DNA of 64,000 nt, from assembly GCA_037389465.1 (NCBI GenBank), contig JAZARR010000154.1:1116001-1180000 (forward strand). The letters run 5' to 3'. This document shows, piece after piece, positions 61,401 through 64,000 of the stretch; position 1 is the stretch's first letter; the number at the start of each line of letters is the position of its first letter. The notes beneath the pieces were generated by a model. That model did no database searches and was not told where the DNA came from. It saw nothing but the letters and a program-made list of their open reading frames with translations. Made by a program: the position numbers and the translations under genes. Source of the DNA: Baylisascaris procyonis. Taxonomy: Eukaryota; Nematoda; Chromadorea; Rhabditida; Ascarididae.

Positions 61401-63792
61401 TTGCACAGTTAATCGTTGTCGTGTGAAACGCCGTTTTTTCTTTATGTTTAGAAATTTCAGTTTGAGCATTTAGTTGTGTAAAATATAGAAATATAAAAAT
61501 ATATTCTTCATGCATTTCACAAATTTAAACAAGAATGCAATCATAGCAATATTTTGCATTATTCTGCAAGAATAAATACGTGCAAATTTTGTATTGTACT
61601 AGTTTCAAGTTTTTTAGATTCTGGGAAAGCAGACTTTTTAGGTTATTGGAATAACCTTATTGGCACTAAATTTCGAGACTTTAAAGTTGTTATTTCGGCC
61701 GATTTTTCATACATTATTGATTTTAATAATTCTTTTTAGGCTGAAAATGAAATCAGCGCTCTTTCAAACGGAAAAAACGATCTAGGTTTGTTCTATCTCT
61801 TTACTTTTTTCTGTTTGCCTTCTGCTAAGTGAGCATGTTCTTTAAACTTGTGAAGTTTAATTGAGTCGACAATATGGATATTTTTTAAACGAGTTCGTTT
61901 GAAAGACGAAAATCGTCGACGTGTGTGAAAAGTTTCTAAAAAAAGATGAATAAACATTGCGATGTGGAATTCGTCAAGTATTTTAATTGATCGTTTGCCG
62001 TCTCCGAATACAATTTTTCGAGTATTTCTTTATCGTTTGCAGTTTCCTTTCATTTTACGACTTTGGTTTATGCGAAATATTATTGTTTCATTACAAGTAG
62101 GTTACCGTAATAACGAAATTTTTTTCTTGTCGTAAAAGTACTCATTATTACGGTATAATATTAGTGCTGTATAATTTAATTTCTTAGCCGAGGAATTCGA
62201 TTTGTTGAAGATCATTTTATATGCTCATAAGATAATATAATATGTTCATTTAAATGCAAATATACTTCTGAGGTTTCTTAAGAAAATATTATATTTTTTG
62301 AAACAATTATGGGAGAAATTAAAATTTGAAGGATATGGGAAAGAAAATACAGAAAGTGTTATTGTGTATTGATAAAAATAGTCAATGAAATATGCAATTT
62401 ATGCAATAGAAATTTAGCCCATTCCTATACGCTACTATAGCATTGTGCGTTTTGTATAAAAACACTTCTGATAACGTTGATGTCAATTATTTTTATTGGA
62501 AAGCAGTTGTTATAAAGTTCGTTTATTACACATTGTGGCACTATAGATGATGTTCATAAAATAACGCTATGAGGATAACATCTGATGACAGTGGCGAGGA
62601 TTCGTTCAAAAGTGCTTTAATCTAAACAAACGAGTATTTGCTTGCAGTTTTTTCATGTTCTACAAATGTAGATAGTTAAGCTTAAAGTTATCTTATCGCA
62701 TAAGTATATATCCATTTATTTATGTGTTGCACGACATAGTGGAGGCATTTCACTATTAGGTGAGCATATTCGCAGATAAGCGGCAATTTGCCCCGTTAAT
62801 ATAGACATGACGTGACTTAGAGAGCGAGACGTGATAGGGGTCTTTCTTCGTTTTGGTTGCTCAACTTGATGATTGTCACCTCGAATGACCACTGACCACT
62901 GACCACCACTATCGGGTGATGATTGACTCGCGTATCGAATAAACAATCACACGTCACACTGTGCCCATCTGAGAGGAAATCGACCCTTCTATTACTCTGG
63001 GAAGCTGATTTCTTAGATGCTGCAGTCTTCATGTTCATATTTCTATTTGTTTCCCTCCCCCTCTTCTTCTATTTTCTTCTAGCGTCCTTCCCTTCTTTGT
63101 CGATGACTGCTTTGGCTTTAGCGTAATGCAGTTGGGCTTTCCAAACTTAATAGAATTAACGGTACTTTTTGCTTATGTTCTCTTCGCCCTCTAATATCTT
63201 TTATTACCCAATAAACATTTCTAATTACTTTATTTTTTGTTATATGTGTGTTATCTCTAAATGAAAAGGTAGCAGTGGATGGGAATTTTTTGAAGCAAGT
63301 TTTCTTCGCCCTAAACTTGTTGCGGTGATATGGTAATAATTAATTAATGTGAATGAGAAAAAAATTTCTATAGGCATTCACTATGAAAGGAGGGAGAGGG
63401 AATGGTGATGTCGTTTGCACTTCTAGTGTGTCTTTGTGACAAAGCTAGTATAATGCAATCGTGCAGTAACTCTTCGAACTGAAGAGCGAAATATTCAGTC
63501 GATCGCCCACATACCGACTTGAATTTAGGATTGCAACTTGGTGCACTTTCTGAAATTTGACGTGTCTTGGAACTTGAGGTATTTTCCGGAACTTGAGGTA
63601 CTTGCTTAAGCTCGAAGTATTTCCAGCTTATGCATATTCATATTTCTTATGGCTCAATGGTATATTTGCTTGAAGAAAAACAAACATAATATACGTATTG
63701 AAATTTAGAGCGAAGACTTTCATCGTTGGTGGAGAAATACGAACGAGCGGTGTCAGTGTTGGGTTCAGAACATTCCAGACATCTCGAAAATG
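22758..63792 (+). CDS. CAP-Gly domain, CLIP-like microtubule-binding protein (15 exons, 3' end beyond window)
   Basis: Gene-level entry for a spliced CDS: 22758-22781, 24479-24650, 26436-26536, 37985-38110, 42378-42446, 43618-43708, 44274-44596, 45047-45217, 45429-45630, 58416-58601, 59225-59338, 60159-60251, 61169-61254, 61740-61785, 63709-63792. The exons total 1888 nt, giving 629 residues plus one base of a split codon, so the gene continues rightwards. CAP-Gly spans about residues 22-86; 100-302 is Ser-rich then acidic; 303-557 is Lys/Pro-rich and basic; 558-629 looks like coiled coil. CAP-Gly domains bind EEY/F tails of alpha-tubulin and EB proteins, and CLIP proteins join this to a basic Ser/Pro region and a coiled coil, so a cytoplasmic microtubule plus-end role is inferred. 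The C. elegans counterpart may be clip-1, not verified. All fourteen junctions agree in phase. Several donors (gttggt, gttcgt, gtacat) are weak, and extra or alternative exons are possible in the two introns over 11 kb. Confidence 0.82.
24479..24650 (+). CDS. Exon 2: N-terminal two thirds of the CAP-Gly domain
   Basis: The exon follows TTATTTCAG and ends at the donor gtattg, phase 0 to 1 (57 codons plus one base). It encodes a Gly-rich lead-in, then [19 protein letters not shown], an aromatic/hydrophobic GLFCGVELD strand, and GRHNGTYQ at the position of the GKNDG signature. The GxxxGxxRYVG and GVELD elements are hallmark CAP-Gly positions. The usual GKNDG reads GRHNG (residues 58-62), a non-canonical form of the tubulin-tail binding loop. 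The reading frame is certain because exon 3 completes the domain. Confidence 0.95.
25491..25553 (-). repeat. tRNA-like (A box/B box) remnant, possibly SINE-derived
   Basis: On the - strand, TAGCGTAGTGACAGAGCACGG resembles an RNA polymerase III A box with D-arm, and GGGTTGAACCTTG resembles a B box about 35 nt later. No full cloverleaf can be folded. It sits at the end of a locally GC-richer block (about 25210-25560) in intron 2, which may be a repeat copy. Confidence 0.3.
25990..26055 (+). repeat. tRNA-like (A box/B box) remnant
   Basis: GTTAGCTCAGTGTTGGAGTC has the TRGCNNAGYNGG A-box pattern, followed by AGGCAAGCGGGAGGTTGCGA and a degenerate B box, like decayed Ala-type tRNAs or tRNA-derived SINE heads. 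Acceptor and T stems do not pair, so it is not a functional tRNA. It lies 440 bp from the opposite-strand remnant in the same intron. Confidence 0.35.
26436..26536 (+). CDS. Exon 3: C-terminal part of the CAP-Gly domain
   Basis: The exon follows TTTTTCAG and completes the Gly66 codon split after GTYQ. It reads [20 protein letters not shown], which matches the closing YFxC...HGIFAP strands of CAP-Gly domains, and then an acidic/basic tail ending KREE. It ends at the donor gttagc in phase 0. The intron before it is 1.8 kb and the one after is 11.4 kb. Confidence 0.95.
26665..26709. repeat. (TA)n microsatellite
   Basis: An uninterrupted TA dinucleotide run of about 45 bp lies 128 bp after exon 3. 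Length is likely polymorphic and assembly length is uncertain. Confidence 0.98.
28035..28083. repeat. (TA)n microsatellite
   Basis: An uninterrupted AT/TA run of about 48 bp in intron 3. It is the second of three long TA arrays within 8 kb. Confidence 0.98.
29414..29426. repeat. Poly-G tract (13 G)
   Basis: Thirteen G bases in intron 3, preceded by TTGAA. No gene element is nearby. Confidence 0.95.
31276..31337. repeat. 2 x 31 bp tandem repeat
   Basis: Two 31 bp copies of AATAATTAYACCTGAATAC-type sequence differ at about two positions. A partial inverted copy of the ACACCTGAA core follows within 10 bp. Confidence 0.88.
31710..31726. repeat. Poly-G tract (17 G) with purine-rich flank
   Basis: Seventeen G bases are followed by a purine-only stretch (AGGGGAAAAGGGGAAAGAGA). 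Long G-runs can form quadruplexes and are error-prone in sequencing. Confidence 0.95.
34378..34433. repeat. (TA)n microsatellite
   Basis: An uninterrupted TA run of about 55 bp, the longest in the window, lies 300 bp upstream of the 47 bp tandem duplication. Confidence 0.98.
34735..34828. repeat. Perfect 2 x 47 bp tandem duplication
   Basis: The 47 bp unit starting AAGTGCGGCAGTAAGTTG is repeated head to tail with no mismatch. Identity over both copies indicates a recent duplication. It lies in the 11.4 kb intron 3 and is not part of a longer array. Confidence 0.97.
37985..38110 (+). CDS. Exon 4: Ser-rich linker
   Basis: The exon lies between TTTTTGCAG and the strong donor gtaagt, phase 0 to 0, 42 codons. 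It is Ser/Pro/Met rich, with [10 protein letters not shown] and [11 protein letters not shown], typical of a disordered and probably phosphorylated linker after CAP-Gly. The frame stays open through the donor to 38326, so partial intron retention would not stop translation at once. There is also a possible 50 bp intron leading to an alternative last exon (38161-38305). Confidence 0.8.
38161..38305 (+). CDS. Possible alternative terminal exon of the CLIP-like gene
   Basis: Joining exon 4 at 38110 to an acceptor ending CGCTAG at 38160 makes a 50 bp intron, of ordinary nematode size, and stays in phase 0. The exon would encode 47 codons beginning [13 protein letters not shown] and ending at a TAA at 38303-38305. 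The product would be a short CAP-Gly protein with no basic region or coiled coil. The acceptor lacks a good pyrimidine tract, so this may be chance. Confidence 0.25.
40640..42060 (+). mobile_element. Decayed non-LTR retrotransposon (LINE), reverse-transcriptase half
   Basis: Translated in shifting + strand frames, the region carries ordered remnants of a CR1/Jockey-type reverse transcriptase: SLTS near 40756, DDGKAFDLV at 40976-41004, the B-loop GVSQGSVFG at 41132-41158, and IYINDVCD at 41176-41199. [15 protein letters not shown] segment follows near 41354. Near the end, FHFWNKF at 41961-41984 resembles the conserved C-terminal RVxxFWNSLP motif. Stops and frameshifts interrupt every segment, so it is inactive. 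No endonuclease domain is seen upstream. It lies in intron 4 of the CLIP-like gene, in the sense direction. Clade assignment is by motif only. Confidence 0.75.
42378..42446 (+). CDS. Exon 5: short Asn/Ser-rich linker
   Basis: This 23-codon exon, phase 0 to 0, lies between GATTTTAG and gtaagc. An in-frame TAG sits directly before it, which fixes the acceptor. It encodes polar sequence ([20 protein letters not shown]). A second frame is also open, but only this one joins exons 4 and 6 in phase. Confidence 0.7.
43235..43310. repeat. Degenerate ~28 bp tandem repeat, about 2.7 copies
   Basis: Cores GGTCATTTC, GATCATTTC and GGTCACTTC begin at 43246, 43274 and 43301, a 27-28 bp period, in intron 5 between exons 5 and 6. 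Confidence 0.75.
43618..43708 (+). CDS. Exon 6: acidic linker
   Basis: The exon follows TTATTGCAG and ends at the weak donor gtacat, phase 0 to 1, 30 codons plus one base. It reads [20 protein letters not shown], then [10 protein letters not shown]. The acidic character continues in exon 7. The donor choice is supported by the phase of exon 7; no stronger donor precedes a stop. Confidence 0.75.
44274..44596 (+). CDS. Exon 7: long acidic, Pro-rich region
   Basis: The largest exon follows TTGTATTGCAG and ends at gttggt, phase 1 to 0, 107 complete codons. It is strongly acidic with Pro clusters, for example [30 protein letters not shown] and [18 protein letters not shown], giving several candidate Ser-Pro and acidic-Ser phosphorylation sites. 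It is probably disordered. The open frame runs to 44656, but the phase of exon 8 favours the donor at 44597. Confidence 0.88.
44761..44967 (-). CDS. Small antisense ORF in intron 7, hypothetical
   Basis: A 68-codon ORF on the opposite strand lies wholly within the 450 bp intron between exons 7 and 8. From the ATG at 44967 it reads [20 protein letters not shown], a basic-hydrophobic start like a signal peptide or single membrane anchor, followed by a charged Lys/Glu-rich segment ([14 protein letters not shown]) and a TGA at 44761-44763. I do not recognise it. There is no clear acceptor just before the ATG and no AATAAA just after the stop, so it may be chance, although its composition looks more protein-like than most short ORFs here. 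Confidence 0.25.
   Translation of the reverse strand: MRSNISTRVLIYISIANVLSAYLRFEEISTLQQILHEWDVKESLKKKGWKEEIIIQNIRLKMRKPFNN
45047..45217 (+). CDS. Exon 8: basic Lys/Arg-rich region
   Basis: The exon follows TTTTGTAG and ends at gtaatt, phase 0 to 0, 57 codons. The other two frames hit stops within eight codons. It encodes [20 protein letters not shown], then [20 protein letters not shown] and a Lys/Pro tail, KKPKPKP-like, across the next junction. Basic Ser/Pro-rich segments beside CAP-Gly domains typically strengthen microtubule binding through the acidic lattice surface. Confidence 0.9.
45429..45630 (+). CDS. Exon 9: Pro/Lys-rich region with a conserved-looking helix
   Basis: The exon follows TGATTTCAG and ends at gttggt, phase 0 to 1, 67 codons plus one base. 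It begins with alternating Pro-Lys ([12 protein letters not shown]), followed by a likely amphipathic helix, [16 protein letters not shown] and [14 protein letters not shown], then [11 protein letters not shown]. The frame is unambiguous. It is followed by the largest intron, 12.8 kb. Confidence 0.9.
53450..55110 (-). mobile_element. Decayed non-LTR retrotransposon (LINE), endonuclease half
   Basis: Read on the - strand from about 55110 downwards, the region shows an AP-endonuclease-like domain: [25 protein letters not shown] near 54985-54940, a GGGVAIL segment at 54861-54841, VGDFNIPLS with GDFN at 54627-54616, and [14 protein letters not shown] near 54525-54485. After a Lys/Arg-rich spacer (54268-54050) come [16 protein letters not shown] and then [10 protein letters not shown] plus NYHPIS near 53690-53590, the start of a reverse transcriptase. 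The rest of the RT is missing or too decayed. Frameshifts and stops make it inactive. It is antisense within intron 9 of the CLIP-like gene. Confidence 0.82.
55172..55249 (+). ncRNA. 33 bp intronic hairpin, miRNA-precursor-like or MITE-like
   Basis: Arms 55172-55204 and 55217-55249 pair over 33 positions with a 12 nt loop (55205-55216). There are 29 Watson-Crick pairs; three of the four differences are G-U pairs if the + strand is transcribed and C-A mismatches if the - strand is; one G-A mismatch remains. The hairpin lies on the sense strand inside intron 9, immediately next to the LINE remnant. It could be an intronic miRNA precursor, an endo-siRNA source, or the tip of a small inverted-repeat element. 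Confidence 0.4.
58416..58601 (+). CDS. Exon 10: basic polyproline region
   Basis: The exon follows GATTTTCAG and ends at gtaagg, phase 1 to 1, 61 complete codons. It contains a bipartite basic cluster ([11 protein letters not shown]) and a polyproline run ([18 protein letters not shown]) that could bind SH3, EVH1 or profilin-type partners. The split Arg codon from exon 9 is completed correctly despite the 12.8 kb intron, which supports the pairing. Confidence 0.9.
59225..59338 (+). CDS. Exon 11: Ser/Lys-rich linker, with optional stop
   Basis: The exon follows CATTTTGCAG, phase 1 to 1, 37 complete codons, ending at the weak donor gttcgt. It is Ser/Thr/Lys-rich ([19 protein letters not shown], then [10 protein letters not shown]). 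If the donor is skipped, the frame ends eight codons later at TGA 59362-59364, so an alternative C-terminus here is possible. Phase agreement with exon 12 favours splicing. Confidence 0.75.
60159..60251 (+). CDS. Exon 12: Ser/Thr/Pro-rich linker
   Basis: The exon follows TTTATTGTAG and ends at the good donor gtatgt, phase 1 to 1, 30 complete codons ([27 protein letters not shown]). It joins exon 13 directly to make Gln558. A weak donor 4 nt further on (gtcatt at 60256) would instead feed a chain of two extra exons described separately. Confidence 0.8.
60305..60353 (+). CDS. Candidate alternative exon 12a
   Basis: The candidate lies between CTCATAG and the strong donor gtgagt and is open only in phase 2 to 0, encoding [16 protein letters not shown]. 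It needs exon 12 to use the shifted weak donor at 60256, which then makes a Met codon at the junction. It contains two GGAATTCCG copies 19 bp apart. The polar, coding-like sequence and strong donor are in favour; the shifted upstream donor is against. Confidence 0.3.
60486..60599 (+). CDS. Candidate alternative exon 12b (cassette or terminal)
   Basis: After AAAACACAG the phase-0 frame encodes a coding-like polar stretch, [20 protein letters not shown] then NQN, and runs to a TAG at 60597-60599. If it is terminal, it ends [13 protein letters not shown]. If a donor at 60556 (gttttc) is used, the exon is 60486-60555, ends in phase 1 and joins exon 13 in frame. The phase 0 entry fits the end of candidate exon 12a but not exon 12 directly. 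Confidence 0.35.
   Translation, partial: ENKTPRNMLCKTNRSSESTANQNRFRATADHLQKQFH
61169..61254 (+). CDS. Exon 13: start of the coiled coil
   Basis: The exon follows GTTATTTACAG and ends at gtttct, phase 1 to 0, 28 codons. It reads [20 protein letters not shown] then VFKYALQK, with hydrophobic residues at heptad-like spacing. This marks the change from the disordered basic linker to the helical coiled coil expected for dimeric CLIP-type proteins. The other frames contain stops. Confidence 0.9.
61740..61785 (+). CDS. Exon 14: coiled coil, short exon
   Basis: This is a 46 nt exon after TTCTTTTTAG, ending at gtttgt, phase 0 to 1, encoding [15 protein letters not shown]. It is short, but it connects exons 13 and 15 in phase and continues the Leu/Ala heptad-like pattern. 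Confidence 0.8.
62103..62155. repeat. Perfect 11 bp inverted repeat with 31 nt loop
   Basis: TACCGTAATAA at 62103-62113 is the reverse complement of TTATTACGGTA at 62145-62155, in intron 14. It resembles ends of small nematode foldback elements, but no family can be named. Confidence 0.8.
63569..63625. repeat. Degenerate 19 bp tandem repeat, 3 copies
   Basis: GGAACTTGAGGTA occurs at 63569 and 63588, with a weaker third copy (GCTCGAAGTATTTCC) ending near 63625. It lies in intron 14, 84 bp before exon 15. Confidence 0.82.
63709..63792 (+). CDS. Exon 15: coiled coil, last exon in the window
   Basis: The exon follows AAATTTAG and ends at gttcgg, phase 1 to 1, 27 complete codons. The split codon makes Glu, then [20 protein letters not shown] and HSRHLEN, a strongly helical heptad-like sequence. 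It ends with one base of the next codon, so further coding exons must lie beyond 64000. The frame also stays open past the donor to 63950, but that stretch turns Phe-rich and hydrophobic as in intron sequence. Confidence 0.82.
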
Positions 63793-64000
63793 GTTCGGTC
63801 AATTTTTATCTTTTCTATAATCTAACCTTGTGCTTCTTCATTTGTTTGCTGAGCGATTTACTATCTTTCAGCGTTCATAAAATTTCTTTTATCGAAAAGC
63901 GAATTTTTTCATTTGAAATATTATTCATTACATTATTTCTCAACTACTGAAACGAGAAAGAGACTAGAAAACGAGAATAGTTAAAGAATTTACGATTCTT

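Overview
The window looks like nuclear DNA from a nematode. It is AT-rich, its exons are small, and the splice acceptors are mostly of the TTTTCAG/TTTGCAG type. The first ATG of the main gene lies just downstream of a TTTTTCAG site, which suggests spliced-leader trans-splicing. Fragments of a non-LTR retrotransposon and long (TA)n arrays are also present. I cannot name the species. Introns of 4 to 13 kb are long for a nematode, so a compact Caenorhabditis-type genome is unlikely.

One gene dominates the right two thirds. On the + strand I can chain 15 phase-compatible exons from an ATG at 22758 to 63792, where the gene runs off the window with a split codon. The partial product is 629 residues: a short N-terminus, one CAP-Gly domain split over exons 2 and 3, a Ser-rich and acidic linker, a long Lys/Pro-rich basic region, and the start of a coiled coil. 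This is the layout of a microtubule-binding CLIP-type protein. Every junction keeps the reading frame, which is the main evidence for the model; no transcript data were available. The 60.2-61.2 kb region also supports an alternative exon path.

Layout: 1-22730 has no gene I can support, only weak ORFs, small inverted and tandem repeats and poly-C tracts. 22731-26536 holds exons 1-3 (start and CAP-Gly). 26537-37984 is an 11.4 kb intron with three (TA)n arrays (one of them just outside, in the 3' flank of exon 3), two poly-G tracts and a perfect 2 x 47 bp tandem duplication. 37985-45630 holds exons 4-9, with a sense-oriented decayed LINE reverse-transcriptase half in intron 4 and a small antisense ORF in intron 7. 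45631-58415 is a 12.8 kb intron carrying an antisense decayed LINE endonuclease half and, beside it, a 33 bp hairpin whose imperfections are wobble pairs only on the gene's sense strand. 58416-63792 holds exons 10-15.

There is no operon-like clustering, CRISPR array, rRNA or intact tRNA. The best leads for something new are the intronic sense-strand hairpin and the alternative-exon cluster; no new multi-gene system is visible.
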